This document shows, piece by piece, positions 45,636 through 56,508 of a stretch of DNA of 64,000 nt (position 1 is its first letter; each line of letters starts with the position of its first letter). The notes under the pieces were generated by a model. That model was not told the origin of the DNA. It saw nothing but the letters and a program-made list of their open reading frames with translations, and did no database searches. The position numbers and the translations under genes were made by a program. Origin of the DNA: Pseudomonadota bacterium (GTDB lineage Bacteria; Pseudomonadota; Gammaproteobacteria; Thiotrichales; Thiotrichaceae); NCBI GenBank assembly GCA_002747455.1, contig PDPG01000042.1:53336-117335 (forward strand). Reading direction: 5' to 3'.

Positions 45636-46922
45636 TCACTTCTTTTCTATGACTGCGTAATAAAAACCGTCCATAGCATCCATTCCCGGCAATACTTGTC
45701 TTCCATATCGTTGCGCAAGCCCCCATTCTGCAATGATGGGGCTAATGATTGCATCCGGTGTGGAGGCCAAAAACTCAGCCACAATTGTTTCATTCTCTGC
45801 TGGCAGCATGGAGCATGTTGCGTAAACCAAACGTCCGCCCTCCTTCAACAATCCCCACATCGTGCTTAATATGGCGCGCTGTTGCGCCTGAAGCTGCTGA
45901 ATATCATCCTCCCTGCGCAGTACTTTGATATCAGGATGGCGTCGGATAACACCTGTCGCCGAGCAAGGTGCATCCAGCAAAATTCGGTCAAATTTGGGTT
46001 CGGCCCACTCTGCCGGTTCATTGGCATCCGCCAGCACGATCCTAGCTTCCAGACCAAGCCGCTCCAAATTTTCACCAATACGCATCAACCGCGTTTCAGT
46101 ATTATCAATGGCCACCATGTCCAAATCATGGGTTCGCTCCAGTATATGGCCTGTCTTACCACCTGGTGCGGCACAGGCATCCAAGACCCGCATTCCCGAT
46201 TCACATTGCATCAACGGAGCTGCAAGTTGAGCTGCAGCATCCTGTACCGACACCACACCTTCGTTAAACCCCGGAAGCTCAAACACACTCGTTGGCTGGT
46301 CCAAAATCACCGCCGACTCAACCACCGGATGAGGCGTACTGTCAATGCCCTCAGCCTTAAGGCGCGCCTGATATTCCTCGCGTGTATTCTGCGACAAATT
46401 GACTCGCAGCGTCATGGGTGCGCGCTGATTACTTTGTGTCAGTACTGATTCCCAGTGCTCAGGCCACGCCTGCTTTACGGCATCAACTAACCACTCAGGG
46501 AAACAATAACGAGCGGTTTCAACATCATCTACTGTACGCAGTATCGACTCTTTTTGGCGTAAGAAAGTGCGCAACACACCATTCACAAACTTAACCGCCC
46601 ATGCTTTCCTCAACCCTTTCACCGCTGCAACGGTTTCATTCACAGCGGCATATTCGGGTGTGTTTTGATACAGTATTTGGTACAAGCCAACCCGCAGTAA
46701 GCATTCAATATCCTTGTCCTTTGCTTTCAGCGGCTTCGTCAGCAATAAATCCAAAATCGCACTGAAGCGTTCATTCCAACGCAAGGTACCAAAACAAAGC
46801 TCTTTCACCAAAGGGGCAACGGCATCATCGTTATCAGACAATAACTGACTAAGTGATTTGCCATCATAAATCACACGTTGCAACAAAACTGCTGCGGTTG
46901 CGCGAGGATTACTCTGACTCAT
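45636..46922 (-). CDS. rsmB: 16S rRNA m5C967 methyltransferase
   Basis: A 428-aa protein. The N-terminal NusB-like domain (residues 1 to about 140: RATAAVLLQRVIYDGKSLSQLL) is followed by a SAM-dependent methyltransferase domain. Motifs: VLDACAAPGGKTGHILE (motif I), DAPCSATGVIRRHPDIK with the catalytic-cycle Cys, and YATCSMLPAENE with the nucleophilic Cys. It methylates C967 of 16S rRNA. It overlaps fmt by four bases (ATGA), in the conserved def-fmt-rsmB order. Confidence 0.97.
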   Translation of the reverse strand: MSQSNPRATAAVLLQRVIYDGKSLSQLLSDNDDAVAPLVKELCFGTLRWNERFSAILDLLLTKPLKAKDKDIECLLRVGLYQILYQNTPEYAAVNETVAAVKGLRKAWAVKFVNGVLRTFLRQKESILRTVDDVETARYCFPEWLVDAVKQAWPEHWESVLTQSNQRAPMTLRVNLSQNTREEYQARLKAEGIDSTPHPVVESAVILDQPTSVFELPGFNEGVVSVQDAAAQLAAPLMQCESGMRVLDACAAPGGKTGHILERTHDLDMVAIDNTETRLMRIGENLERLGLEARIVLADANEPAEWAEPKFDRILLDAPCSATGVIRRHPDIKVLRREDDIQQLQAQQRAILSTMWGLLKEGGRLVYATCSMLPAENETIVAEFLASTPDAIISPIIAEWGLAQRYGRQVLPGMDAMDGFYYAVIEKK

Positions 46923-47863
46923 GAGGGTAAATGTTCTCCAGCCAAACTACGGCCATTTAAAAATTCGCTAACGGACAGGGCTTTGCCCCCCGGTAACTGC
47001 AAACGTGTGACAGCGATAACCCCATCACCGCAGGCAATTTGTATGCCGTTTTTATCTTCACCCAGCACCGTGCCCGGCGCCGCGCTGCTAGACTTTCCGG
47101 CAACTACTTCGGACATAAACAGACGCATTGCCTGCCCATCTTTTTTGGTGAATGCCACTGGCCAAGGGTTAAATGCACGAATCATGCGATCAATATGTGT
47201 TGCGGAGGAGTGCCAGTCAATTTCTGCTTCAGCTTTGCTCAGCTTCTCGGCATAGCAAGCCTCGGCCTCATCCTGCTCTTGTGGCTGTAACGTCCCCGCT
47301 TGCAACATGGCAAGCACCTCCAGCAACGCATGAGCACCATCGTTTGCCAACGCATCATGTACGGTCTGCCCCGTATCATTTTTAGATATAGGGTAATGCG
47401 TTTTCAACAGTATATCGCCCGTATCCAAGCCTGCAGCCATTTGCATAATCGTGACACCCGTTTCTGCATCACCGGACTGGATAGCTCGCTGAATAGGTGC
47501 AGCACCTCGCCAGCGTGGTAACAACGAGCCATGAATGTTCAAGCAGCCATACCGCGGTATATCCAATACGGCTTGTGGCAGAATCAAGCCATAAGCCGCA
47601 ACAACCATGACATCCGCCTCATAGCTTTTCAGCTGCTCGACTACCTCTGCCGATTTGAAGTTGTCAGGCTGCTCTACTGTGATCCCTGTATCCACGGCAA
47701 GCTGTTTTACTGGACTTGGCTTCAGCTTTCGCCCACGTCCTGCTGGACGATCAGGCTGTGTGTACACCGCCACCACATCATGCGCAGTGTCGATCAATGA
47801 CTGCAATGCAGGCACCGCAAAATCTGGTGTCCCTGCATAAACAACCCTCAAGCCACCACTCAT
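46919..47863 (-). CDS. fmt: Methionyl-tRNA formyltransferase
   Basis: A 314-aa enzyme that formylates initiator Met-tRNA. It has the formyl-transferase fold with [15 protein letters not shown], the tRNA-insertion loop ([23 protein letters not shown]), the catalytic Asn-His-Asp region [20 protein letters not shown], and the SLLP motif. The C-terminal OB-like domain follows. It overlaps def by four bases and rsmB by four bases, consistent with coupled synthesis of the formylation cycle. Confidence 0.98.
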   Translation of the reverse strand: MSGGLRVVYAGTPDFAVPALQSLIDTAHDVVAVYTQPDRPAGRGRKLKPSPVKQLAVDTGITVEQPDNFKSAEVVEQLKSYEADVMVVAAYGLILPQAVLDIPRYGCLNIHGSLLPRWRGAAPIQRAIQSGDAETGVTIMQMAAGLDTGDILLKTHYPISKNDTGQTVHDALANDGAHALLEVLAMLQAGTLQPQEQDEAEACYAEKLSKAEAEIDWHSSATHIDRMIRAFNPWPVAFTKKDGQAMRLFMSEVVAGKSSSAAPGTVLGEDKNGIQIACGDGVIAVTRLQLPGGKALSVSEFLNGRSLAGEHLPS

Positions 47864-48366
47864 AACGCGCCCTGCTTCGCCAGCTTTTCCAACTTCTTAC
47901 GAACACGTTGCTGTTTCAGTGGCGATAGATAATCCACAAACAACTTACCCTGCAAGTGATCCATTTCATGCTGAATACACACCGCCAATAAGCCATCTGC
48001 GTCCATTTCGTACGGTTCACCGTCATAGCCCAATGCCCGAACGGTCACTTTGTCCGCCCGCTGCACTTCTGCATAATACTCAGGTACCGACAAACATCCC
48101 TCTTCTGAGATTTCTGTCCCCGACTTTGTCACAATCTCAGGATTCACCAAGAACAAAGGATCTTTCCGGTCTTCCGATACATCAATCACCACAACCTGCT
48201 GATGAAAATCCACCTGCGTCGCAGCCAAGCCAATGCCCGGCGCCTTATACATCGTCTCCAACATATCGTCCATCACGCGACGGATCTCATCATCAACCGT
48301 CTCTACAGGTTTAGCCTTAATGCGTAAACGTTTATCGGGATAGGTTAATATTTTCAAAAGTGCCAT
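47860..48366 (-). CDS. def: Peptide deformylase
   Basis: A 168-aa metalloprotease removing the formyl group from nascent proteins at the ribosome exit. The three family motifs are complete: [18 protein letters not shown] with the metal Cys, and [12 protein letters not shown] with the HExDH-type site. It is the first gene of the block def-fmt-rsmB-DUF4390-ntrYX-trkAH and diverges from the LysM gene. Confidence 0.98.
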   Translation of the reverse strand: MALLKILTYPDKRLRIKAKPVETVDDEIRRVMDDMLETMYKAPGIGLAATQVDFHQQVVVIDVSEDRKDPLFLVNPEIVTKSGTEISEEGCLSVPEYYAEVQRADKVTVRALGYDGEPYEMDADGLLAVCIQHEMDHLQGKLFVDYLSPLKQQRVRKKLEKLAKQGAL

Positions 48367-48460
48367 TTACATTACCGTAAGTCTGAAATTCATACACGCT
48401 TAATACCCCTAAGATACTATAGCCCGCATAAAATAACGAATAAGAATGAGAGGGCAAACC

Positions 48461-49660
48461 ATGTCTTTCACCATCTCACAGCGGATGCTCGTGTCCGTTG
48501 CTATCATTAGCGCCATTCTACTAAGTGCCTGCGACAAAGCCACCATTAAAGAAAACCTTTCCTCCCCTTCCCGTCCGACACCAAGTCAGGCGGATGACCA
48601 ATTTGACAGCTATTACGGCATGCCCGCCAGTGATACAGGTGCTTACCAAAACGGCCCAAAAATTAAACGTACCATTACCCGAACCAAAGGCGTTCTGAAA
48701 GGTGATGCACCTGTGCGTTACAAAGTTCGTCGAGGTGATACATTATGGGGAATCGCCAATAAATTTCTCAGAGACCCTTGGTTCTGGCCAGAAATCTGGG
48801 ATAAAAACCAACGAATTACCAACCCTCACCTGATCTATCCAGGTGACGTTCTTTACATTTACCGTGGCCCACGACAGGTTCGAGGCAAAGACAAGACCAC
48901 TATCAACGACCGTATGGTTCCGCAAATCCGCGTGGAACGTGGCGATGGCGTGGGCGAACCAATCTCGACCCTGGCACCTTTCTTATCATGGCCTCGCGTG
49001 TTGGATGAAGACACTATTAAGAATGCCCCCTATATCGTAGATGGACAGGACTTTCATTTGCTACTTGAGGCCGGTAAAAACACTTACATCAAAAACTACC
49101 GTGGCCGCCCACTGGAACGCTATGCGGTGTTCTCACCCGGCAAACCACTACACGACCCTGAAACGGGTGAAGTTATCGGTCGTGAAGTACACTATGGCTC
49201 ACAGGTGCAAATCGAAAAAGTTGGCCCGGTGACAACTGGCAAGCTACTGAATATGAAGCGTGAAGTACGCATCGGTGACCGCCTGTTGAATATTGAGAAC
49301 CACGAGCACCTGCTCAACACGCCCATGCAAGTGCCTCGCCACAAGGTTCGCGGCACTGTCATGTCAATGTACGATGCAAATATGGTGAGTGGCAAAGGCA
49401 TGATTATCGTCATCAATAAGGGGCAGCGCGACGGCATCAAGCCAGGGTATATTTTGGGTGTGTACCGCCCAAGCCAGCGTGTAAAAGACCCTTACCCCAG
49501 CGGTGACAAAGGGTTTATATCAGACAGTGACATGATTTCATTACCACCAGAGCGCGTGGCCAGTGCAGTGGTATACAACGCCAGTGGACAACTGAGCTAT
49601 GCTTTGATTACTAAATCCGACCACGAAGTTAGAAATGGGTATAGAATAGGTAACCCTTAA
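48461..49660 (+). CDS. LysM-domain lipoprotein
   Basis: A 399-aa protein started at the ATG at 48461, which has AGGG six bases upstream. A lipoprotein signal ends LLSAC (Cys near residue 23). One LysM domain (about residues 85-135: YKVRRGDTLWGIANKF ... YPGDVLYIYR) should bind peptidoglycan glycan chains. The remaining part is beta-rich without an enzymatic motif. In gammaproteobacteria a LysM gene is regularly found between def and dprA, divergent from def, exactly as here. Likely an outer-membrane lipoprotein holding the wall or guiding hydrolases. Confidence 0.9.
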   Translation: MSFTISQRMLVSVAIISAILLSACDKATIKENLSSPSRPTPSQADDQFDSYYGMPASDTGAYQNGPKIKRTITRTKGVLKGDAPVRYKVRRGDTLWGIANKFLRDPWFWPEIWDKNQRITNPHLIYPGDVLYIYRGPRQVRGKDKTTINDRMVPQIRVERGDGVGEPISTLAPFLSWPRVLDEDTIKNAPYIVDGQDFHLLLEAGKNTYIKNYRGRPLERYAVFSPGKPLHDPETGEVIGREVHYGSQVQIEKVGPVTTGKLLNMKREVRIGDRLLNIENHEHLLNTPMQVPRHKVRGTVMSMYDANMVSGKGMIIVINKGQRDGIKPGYILGVYRPSQRVKDPYPSGDKGFISDSDMISLPPERVASAVVYNASGQLSYALITKSDHEVRNGYRIGNP

Positions 49661-49678
49661 CGAATCCCACCTGCAACC

Positions 49679-50806
49679 GTGACTACAACAAAATCACTGC
49701 AAGCCTGGATCACGCTTTGGCGAGTTTCAGGCATTGGCTGTCAGACCTACCACAAGCTGCTCAAACATTTTGGTGATCCTGAGACCGTATTAAGCGTTAG
49801 CAAAAATGCATTAAAACAAGCCGGGTTGAGTGGCCGTCAACAGGATGCCATCCTGAGCCACTCACCAGATAGCGCACAAACAGACATGCGCTGGTTGGAG
49901 CAAGATAATCACCACCTGCTAACCTTCCATGACAAACACTACCCTCGTTTGCTAAAAGAAATCAGCTCCGCCCCACCGCTCTTATATGTGCATGGGAATG
50001 TTGAGTTACTTAGTGACCCACAAATTGCAATTGTGGGTAGCCGCACTCCAACTCAAAGTGGCAAAAATAATGCCTATGAGTTTGCCAAACACCTAGCCAG
50101 CACTGGCCTTTGCGTCACCAGTGGTTTAGCACTGGGCATTGATGGAGAAGCTCACCGTGGCGCCTTGTCAGATGATGGTGCCACAATCGCCGTGACCGCA
50201 ACCGGACTGGACCGGGTTTATCCAGCATCCCACCGTAAGCTGGCGCACCAAATTGCAGAGCAAGGTGCATTAGTCAGTGAAAACCCTATTGGCACCGCCC
50301 CTCAGGCAAAAAATTTCCCACGTCGCAACCGTATTATCAGCGGGCTTAGCCTCGGCAGCCTGATTGTCGAGGCCGCTCAAAAAAGTGGCTCACTGATTAC
50401 AGCAGATTTTGCCAATGAACAAGGGCGCATGGTGTTTGCCATTCCAGGTTCCATTCATAACCCCTTAGCCAGAGGTTGCCACCGGCTGATACGTCAGGGC
50501 GCCAAGCTGGTCGAAACAGCCAATGACGTCATGGAAGACTTAGCCGCTCAGATTGACCTGAATCAGATCACCGACTCACCTCAAACGCCTGATAACGCTG
50601 ATGCCGAAAACACCGGAAATGTGGCGCTAAGCGATGAAAACAGCCGACTACTGGCAGCCATGGGCTATGATCCGGTATCAATTGACGATTTGGTCCTACA
50701 AACGGGATTGACCCCTGCAGCGCTTTCATCCATGCTTTTAGTCATGGAATTGCAGGGCTTAATTGCATCCAACGGGAGGGGTAGCTACTCGCGTATCGGC
50801 GGCTAG
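49679..50806 (+). CDS. dprA: DNA-processing protein DprA (Smf)
   Basis: A 375-aa protein starting at GTG, 18 bases after the LysM stop. The N-terminal SAM-like helices (VSGIGCQTYHKLLKHFG) precede the Rossmann-like ssDNA-binding domain: IAIVGSRTPTQSG, TSGLALGIDGEAHRGAL, VYPASHRKLA, FPRRNRIISGLS. The C-terminal winged helix (AMGYDPVSIDDLVLQTGL) is present. DprA loads RecA onto incoming ssDNA in transformation, so the organism may be naturally competent; other competence genes are not in the window. Confidence 0.95.
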   Translation: MTTTKSLQAWITLWRVSGIGCQTYHKLLKHFGDPETVLSVSKNALKQAGLSGRQQDAILSHSPDSAQTDMRWLEQDNHHLLTFHDKHYPRLLKEISSAPPLLYVHGNVELLSDPQIAIVGSRTPTQSGKNNAYEFAKHLASTGLCVTSGLALGIDGEAHRGALSDDGATIAVTATGLDRVYPASHRKLAHQIAEQGALVSENPIGTAPQAKNFPRRNRIISGLSLGSLIVEAAQKSGSLITADFANEQGRMVFAIPGSIHNPLARGCHRLIRQGAKLVETANDVMEDLAAQIDLNQITDSPQTPDNADAENTGNVALSDENSRLLAAMGYDPVSIDDLVLQTGLTPAALSSMLLVMELQGLIASNGRGSYSRIGG

Positions 50807-50870
50807 TTGTGTTTTCTTTGTATGAATTATCCGCCCTGACCAAACAGCAGATGGATAATTTGGGAAGCGT

Positions 50871-51347
50871 ATGAATACAAAAGAAAATACACTGGATGTG
50901 CTTTTTTACCTATTTGAAAACTACTCCGAAATAGATGACGTCACACAAAACAAAGACGTATTGCACTCATACCTAAAAGATGCAGGATTCCCCTGTAATG
51001 ACATCAGCAAAGCCTTTGACTGGCTGGAGAGCTTGGCGGATAAAACAGAAGTACACATCCATGAGCCAAGTCCACACAGTATCCGCGTTTTTTCCAAATA
51101 TGAGGCGCGCTATCTGAATGAGGAATGCCAAAGCTACCTGATGTTTCTTGAACAATCCAAAGTGCTAACCCCTGAAATGCGCGAGCGAGCCATCGACCGG
51201 ATTTTGGCGCTTAAAGACAAACGCTTCGACATCAATAAGTTAAAGTGGGTAATCCTCATGCTACTACTGAATCAGCCAGACTCGGAGGCGTCCTACATCT
51301 GGATGGACTGTGTCGCAATGGGTAACGGCCCCTTAAATTACCACTAA
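50871..51347 (+). CDS. smg: Smg family protein (DUF494)
   Basis: A 158-aa acidic protein matching Smg: N-terminal VLFYLFENYSEID, then LKDAGFPCNDISKAFDWLESL and RVFSKYEARYLNEECQSYLMFLEQ, and a C-terminal LNQPDSEASYIWMDCVAM. It stands between dprA and topA, the universal gammaproteobacterial context of this family. Its function remains uncharacterised. Confidence 0.93.
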   Translation: MNTKENTLDVLFYLFENYSEIDDVTQNKDVLHSYLKDAGFPCNDISKAFDWLESLADKTEVHIHEPSPHSIRVFSKYEARYLNEECQSYLMFLEQSKVLTPEMRERAIDRILALKDKRFDINKLKWVILMLLLNQPDSEASYIWMDCVAMGNGPLNYH

Positions 51348-51459
51348 AAATACAACAAATTAACTGAGGTGATCAGTATTTTCATTGGCCGCGCTCTTTA
51401 CTCTACTTCTGCATACGGTGTATGGTTGCCTGCAAATTTATAACCGTGATCGATAAAAT

Positions 51460-54009
51460 ATGAGTGAAAGTCTCGTCATTGTAGAGTCGCCTGCAAAAGC
51501 AAAAACAATAGAAAAATACCTTGGTAAAGACTTTGAAGTACTGGCCTCCTATGGTCACGTGCGTGATTTGATTCCAAAAGCTGGTGCAGTGGATACCGAT
51601 GATCACTTTGCGATGAAGTATGAACTGATTGATCGTAACAAAAAGCATGTTGACCGCATTATCAAGTCACTTAAAAAGGCTAAACACCTCTATCTCGCAA
51701 CCGACCCCGATAGAGAGGGGGAGGCGATTTCCTGGCATTTATACGAGCATCTGAAAGAAAAAAATCTCCTAAAAGACAAAGATGTAGCGCGTGTGGTGTT
51801 TTATGAAATCACTAAAAAAGCGGTACAAGAAGCAGTTGCCAACCCTCGCACTCTGGCCCAACCAATGATAGATGCTCAGCAGGCGCGGCGTGCTCTGGAC
51901 TATCTGGTGGGATTCAATCTTTCACCATTACTGTGGAAAAAAATTAAGCCGAGCTTATCCGCAGGTCGTGTACAAAGCCCGGCACTTCGCATGATTGTAG
52001 AGCGCGAGGCGGAAATCGAAAAATTTATTCCTCAGGAATACTGGACAATTGATGCGGGTGTTGAAAAGGACAAACAAGCATTCAATGCCAAATTACACAC
52101 ACTGGATGGCAATAACCTAAAGCAGTTTGACCTGAACAATACTGAGCTGGCAATGGCGGCAAAGGACAAGCTGATTCATGATTCGGGTCTTGTGTTGAAT
52201 GCCGAAGGTGAGACTACGACACCCGGCAAGCTGACCGTCACCCGTCTGGAAAAGAAGCAGCGCAAGCGCCACCCTGCCGCACCATTCACCACATCGACAC
52301 TACAACAAGAGGCCTCCCGTAAACTGCGCTTTACCACACGCCGAACCATGAGTGTGGCACAACAGCTCTACGAAGGAATTGACTTAGGCGATGGTGCTGT
52401 CGGCTTGATCACTTATATGCGTACTGACTCGGTGGCACTGGCAGAGGATGCGGTGCAGGATTTACGCACACTGATTGAACAGCGTTACGGTGCAAATGCG
52501 GTTAATCCCGAAGTGCGCACCTTCAAAACCAAATCCAAGAATGCTCAGGAAGCTCACGAGGCGATTCGCCCAACTTCTGCAGGCAATATACCCGACACTA
52601 TCAAACAGCACCTGACCGATGAGCAATACAAACTGTATGACCTGATTTGGAAGCGTACCGTTGCCTGCCAGATGATTCATGCCACCCTGGACACTGTTTC
52701 AGCGGACTTATCCTGTAGTGAAGGCAACTTCTTCCGCGCCACCGGCTCGTCGGTGCGCAATCCGGGCTTTATGTCGGTGTATCAGGAGGGTGTGGACTCG
52801 CCTACTGATGACAAAAAAGAAGGCAGTGACGACAGCAAGGAGCGCATCCTTCCTGCCATGAAAGAAGGTGATGTGCTTGATCTACAGTCAATTTCTGCTG
52901 ACCAGCATTTCACTGACCCGCCACCACGCTTCTCAGAAGCAAGCTTGGTGAAAACGCTGGAAGAATACGATATTGGCCGCCCATCCACCTATGCCAGCAT
53001 TATTTCCACGCTACAGTCGCGGGAGTATGTAGAGCTTGAATCCCGGCGTTTCTATCCAACAGACATTGGTCGGATTGTAAATCGCTTCCTGACTGAGCAC
53101 TTCACCAACTACGTGGACTATAACTTCACGGCCAATCTGGAAAATGAGCTGGATGAAATCTCACGCGGAGAGAAAGAATGGATTCCAGTTATGGAAGCAT
53201 TCTGGGGGCCATTCCACGAATTAGTTGAGGACAAGGACAAATCGGTTAGTCGTGAAGAAGTCATGCAGGCGCGCGTGCTGGGGATAGATGAGAAGACCGG
53301 CAAGCCTGTCTCCGTGCGCATGGGACGTTACGGGCCGTTCGTACAAATTGGTCATCGTGACGATGAAGAAAAGCCGCAGTTTGCCAGCTTACGCCCCGGC
53401 CAAAAGATGGATAGTGTAACTCTGGAAGATGCACACGAGCTGTTCAAACTCCCCCGTGAACTGGGAGAAACCGAAGAAGGCGAAAAAGTCAGCACTAACT
53501 TCGGTCGCTTCGGCCCCTATGTGAAATACGGCAGTAAGTTTGTTTCTTTGCCAAAAGACAACAATGACCCTTACACCGTCACACTTGAGCAGGCACTGGA
53601 ACTAATCGCTGCCAAGAAAAAAGCTGATGCTGAAAAGCTGATTCAGGACTACCCCGATGAAGGTATTCAGGTGCTCAATGGTCGCTGGGGGCCTTATGTC
53701 ACGGACAAAAATAAAAATGCCCGTGTCCCCAAAGATGTGGATGCCAAAACGCTAACACTGGAAGATTGTGTACGCATGTTGGCGGAAGCACCGGAGCGCA
53801 AAAAACGTGGCAAAAAGCCAGCACCTAAAAAGAAAGCGGCAACCACCAAAAAGGCATCGGCGAAGAAAGCAGCCACAAAAAGTACCACAACTAAAAAAGC
53901 AACCGCCGCAAAAAAGTCAAGTACCAGAAAAACACCTGCCAAAACAACGGCTCGCAAAAAAGCTGCGGAAACCAAAGACTCCGGTGATAACGATACCGCT
54001 GCCGATTAA
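51460..54009 (+). CDS. topA: DNA topoisomerase I
   Basis: An 849-aa type IA enzyme relaxing negative supercoils. The N-terminal Toprim domain starts [22 protein letters not shown] with the acidic [14 protein letters not shown] motif. The catalytic Tyr is residue 319 in [10 protein letters not shown], the same number as in E. coli. The C-terminal part differs from E. coli: instead of CxxC zinc ribbons there are three zinc-free repeats of the [11 protein letters not shown] / [10 protein letters not shown] / [10 protein letters not shown] kind, followed by a 75-residue Lys/Ala/Thr-rich basic tail. This C-terminus is like that of many alpha- and other proteobacteria. Confidence 0.97.
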   Translation: MSESLVIVESPAKAKTIEKYLGKDFEVLASYGHVRDLIPKAGAVDTDDHFAMKYELIDRNKKHVDRIIKSLKKAKHLYLATDPDREGEAISWHLYEHLKEKNLLKDKDVARVVFYEITKKAVQEAVANPRTLAQPMIDAQQARRALDYLVGFNLSPLLWKKIKPSLSAGRVQSPALRMIVEREAEIEKFIPQEYWTIDAGVEKDKQAFNAKLHTLDGNNLKQFDLNNTELAMAAKDKLIHDSGLVLNAEGETTTPGKLTVTRLEKKQRKRHPAAPFTTSTLQQEASRKLRFTTRRTMSVAQQLYEGIDLGDGAVGLITYMRTDSVALAEDAVQDLRTLIEQRYGANAVNPEVRTFKTKSKNAQEAHEAIRPTSAGNIPDTIKQHLTDEQYKLYDLIWKRTVACQMIHATLDTVSADLSCSEGNFFRATGSSVRNPGFMSVYQEGVDSPTDDKKEGSDDSKERILPAMKEGDVLDLQSISADQHFTDPPPRFSEASLVKTLEEYDIGRPSTYASIISTLQSREYVELESRRFYPTDIGRIVNRFLTEHFTNYVDYNFTANLENELDEISRGEKEWIPVMEAFWGPFHELVEDKDKSVSREEVMQARVLGIDEKTGKPVSVRMGRYGPFVQIGHRDDEEKPQFASLRPGQKMDSVTLEDAHELFKLPRELGETEEGEKVSTNFGRFGPYVKYGSKFVSLPKDNNDPYTVTLEQALELIAAKKKADAEKLIQDYPDEGIQVLNGRWGPYVTDKNKNARVPKDVDAKTLTLEDCVRMLAEAPERKKRGKKPAPKKKAATTKKASAKKAATKSTTTKKATAAKKSSTRKTPAKTTARKKAAETKDSGDNDTAAD

Positions 54010-54011
54010 CA

Positions 54012-54572
54012 ATGTTTGTGACTCAGGACACATCGGAACTTGCTGCACGGATTCAGTCGGGTGCGGTTGTTGCCTACCCGACCGAAGCCGTGTTTGGTTT
54101 GGGGTGTGACCCACGTAATTTAACCGCAGTGCGAAAGCTGCTGGCACTCAAGCAGCGCCCATCAGACAAAGGGCTGATTTTGATTGCCGCAGACTTTGCA
54201 CAAATCAGGCCGTTCTTAGCCAGTGATATATCGCCCAGTGACGCACAGACCCAACCGGACAACATCACTTGGGTGTTTCCGGCAAACCCAGCCACCTCGC
54301 CGTTACTGCGCGGTCGTTATACCTCGTTAGCAGTACGGATTACCAAGCACCCATTGGTTCGTGCGTTATGCAGTGAGCTGAACGGCCCGCTGGTTTCTAC
54401 CAGCGCCAATCTCACCGGAGAACCGCCTTGTTACAGCGCACAAGCTGTAATAGAGCACTTTCAGCACCATCCGTTTGCCCCTGACGCGGTTCTGGATGGC
54501 CCAACGGGTGGACAACTCAATCCGACTGAAATCCGTGATGCAATCAGCGGTACAATTCTGAGACACAGCTAA
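54012..54572 (+). CDS. tsaC: Threonylcarbamoyl-AMP synthase
   Basis: A 186-aa YrdC-fold protein, with a start codon 2 bases after the topA stop. It catalyses the first step of t6A37 modification of ANN-decoding tRNAs. Seen: [36 protein letters not shown] (the KxR/SxN area) and [14 protein letters not shown]. Its short length is that of TsaC without the Sua5 extension. The topA-tsaC order is the gammaproteobacterial norm. Confidence 0.96.
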   Translation: MFVTQDTSELAARIQSGAVVAYPTEAVFGLGCDPRNLTAVRKLLALKQRPSDKGLILIAADFAQIRPFLASDISPSDAQTQPDNITWVFPANPATSPLLRGRYTSLAVRITKHPLVRALCSELNGPLVSTSANLTGEPPCYSAQAVIEHFQHHPFAPDAVLDGPTGGQLNPTEIRDAISGTILRHS

Positions 54573-54576
54573 CACT

Positions 54577-56508
54577 ATGGCTTTACTTCGTCTGCAAAAT
54601 ATTCAACTCAGTTATGGCGGCCCCGCCCTTCTGGACAATGTTAATCTCAGCATTGAGCCGAATGAGCGTATTTGTTTAATTGGCCGTAATGGCGCTGGCA
54701 AATCCAGCTTGCTAAAGATCATCAATGGAAAAATCAAGCCCGATGCGGGTGAACGCATTTTGGAAGCTGGCACAGTCATCACTCAACTGGAGCAGGAAGT
54801 TCCACAAGATCTTTCTGGCAGCGTGTACGATGTCGTAGCCGGTGGCCTTGCCGATATTGGTGAATTACTCAGCCAGTTCCATCACCTTAGCGAGCAAACT
54901 GATAACCACGATGAAGACTGGATGTCCAGGCTAGAAGCCATTCAACAAAAGCTGGAAGCCTGTAACGGCTGGGACTTTGGCCAGAACATCGACAATATCA
55001 TTTCCCGACTGTCATTGGATGCTGATGCAGAGTTTTCTCGCCTATCCGGTGGGGTAAAGCGCCGCGTGCTATTGGCACGTGCTCTGGTACAAGAACCCGC
55101 CATTTTGTTGCTGGACGAGCCGACCAACCACCTGGATATCGGGGTGATTCAGTGGATGGAAGAGTTTTTGCTGAATTACAAGGCAACCCTGGTCTTTATC
55201 ACTCACGACCGCAGCTTCCTCAGAAAATTAGCCACCCGTATTGTTGAAATTGATCGTGGGCAGGCGACAAGTTGGCCTGGTGATTACGACAACTTCCTGC
55301 GCCGTAAGCAAGAGCAACTGGAAGCCGAAAGTGCCGAGAATGCGCGTTTTGAAAAGAAACTTGCACAAGAGGAAGTGTGGATACGCCAAGGTATTAAAGC
55401 CCGCCGCACTCGCAATGAAGGACGTGTGCGTGCCCTGAAAGCAATGCGCGAGCAGCACGCGGCAATCCGTAAGCAGCAGGGTAAGGCCAAACTGCAAATG
55501 GATAGTGGTGAAAGGTCCGGCAAAAAAGTCGTCGAAGCCAAACACATTAGCTATCACATTGGTGATAAAACGCTGGTGGATGATTTTTCTATTTTGGTTC
55601 AGCGCGGCGATCGCATTGGTTTAATCGGCCCGAATGGTGTGGGTAAAACCACCTTACTGCGATTGCTGCTGGGAAAACTGCAACCCAACACTGGCTCCGT
55701 TACGCTAGGCACGAACCTCGAAGTGGCCTACTTCGATCAGCTACGCGACCAGCTCGACGAAGACCGTTCGGTTAAAGACAATCTGGATCGCGGTGCGGAT
55801 AACATTACTGTCAACGGTAAAACAAAACACGTCATCAGCTACTTGCAGGATTTTTTATTTACCCCGCAACGTGCCAATTCTCCGGTCAATTCACTATCCG
55901 GTGGTGAAAGGAATCGTCTGCTGCTGGCAAAGCTCTTTATTAAACCTGCCAATGTTCTGGTGCTTGATGAACCCACCAACGATCTTGATGTTGAAACGCT
56001 AGAATTGCTGGAAGACCTGTTGATGAGTTACGACGGTACGGTGCTCATTGTCAGCCACGATCGTACTTTCATTAATAATATCGTCACCAGTTGTCTGGTA
56101 TTTGAAGGCGATGGCGTGATTCGTGAATATATCGGCAGTTATGACGACTGCATACGGCAGCAAACCGAACGTCAAGCTATCGAGGCCAAACAAAAAAATC
56201 CCGCAAAAACGGCTGCACGACAAGCACAGCCCAAGCCAGTAGAAACCGCCAACACGCAACCGTCCAAAAAACAAGACAGTGGCAAGAAGCTCAGTTATAA
56301 GCTGCAACTAGAACTCGACAATCTGCCAAAAGAGATTGAGGAGCTGGAAGAAAAAATCGCCAGCATGGAAGCAGAAATGGCTTCACCCGAGTTTTTTAAG
56401 CAGGATCATGCCAGTTCACATGCAGCCACCGAGGCCTATCGGGCCTTGCAACAAACCCTCGAGGAAAAGTACACTCGCTGGGAGACTTTGATGGATGAAT
56501 CAGTATGA
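54577..56508 (+). CDS. uup: ABC-F ATPase, Uup type
   Basis: A 643-aa protein with two ABC ATPase domains and no membrane segment. Walker A GRNGAGKSS and GPNGVGKTT, signatures LSGGVKRR and LSGGERNR, Walker B LLLDEPTNHLD and LVLDEPTNDLD, separated by a charged ABC-F linker. A C-terminal coiled coil (about residues 565-643: ELDNLPKEIEELEEKIASMEAEM) identifies Uup, which works at ribosomes or branched DNA. It starts 4 bases after tsaC and overlaps pdxH by four. Confidence 0.95.
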   Translation: MALLRLQNIQLSYGGPALLDNVNLSIEPNERICLIGRNGAGKSSLLKIINGKIKPDAGERILEAGTVITQLEQEVPQDLSGSVYDVVAGGLADIGELLSQFHHLSEQTDNHDEDWMSRLEAIQQKLEACNGWDFGQNIDNIISRLSLDADAEFSRLSGGVKRRVLLARALVQEPAILLLDEPTNHLDIGVIQWMEEFLLNYKATLVFITHDRSFLRKLATRIVEIDRGQATSWPGDYDNFLRRKQEQLEAESAENARFEKKLAQEEVWIRQGIKARRTRNEGRVRALKAMREQHAAIRKQQGKAKLQMDSGERSGKKVVEAKHISYHIGDKTLVDDFSILVQRGDRIGLIGPNGVGKTTLLRLLLGKLQPNTGSVTLGTNLEVAYFDQLRDQLDEDRSVKDNLDRGADNITVNGKTKHVISYLQDFLFTPQRANSPVNSLSGGERNRLLLAKLFIKPANVLVLDEPTNDLDVETLELLEDLLMSYDGTVLIVSHDRTFINNIVTSCLVFEGDGVIREYIGSYDDCIRQQTERQAIEAKQKNPAKTAARQAQPKPVETANTQPSKKQDSGKKLSYKLQLELDNLPKEIEELEEKIASMEAEMASPEFFKQDHASSHAATEAYRALQQTLEEKYTRWETLMDESV

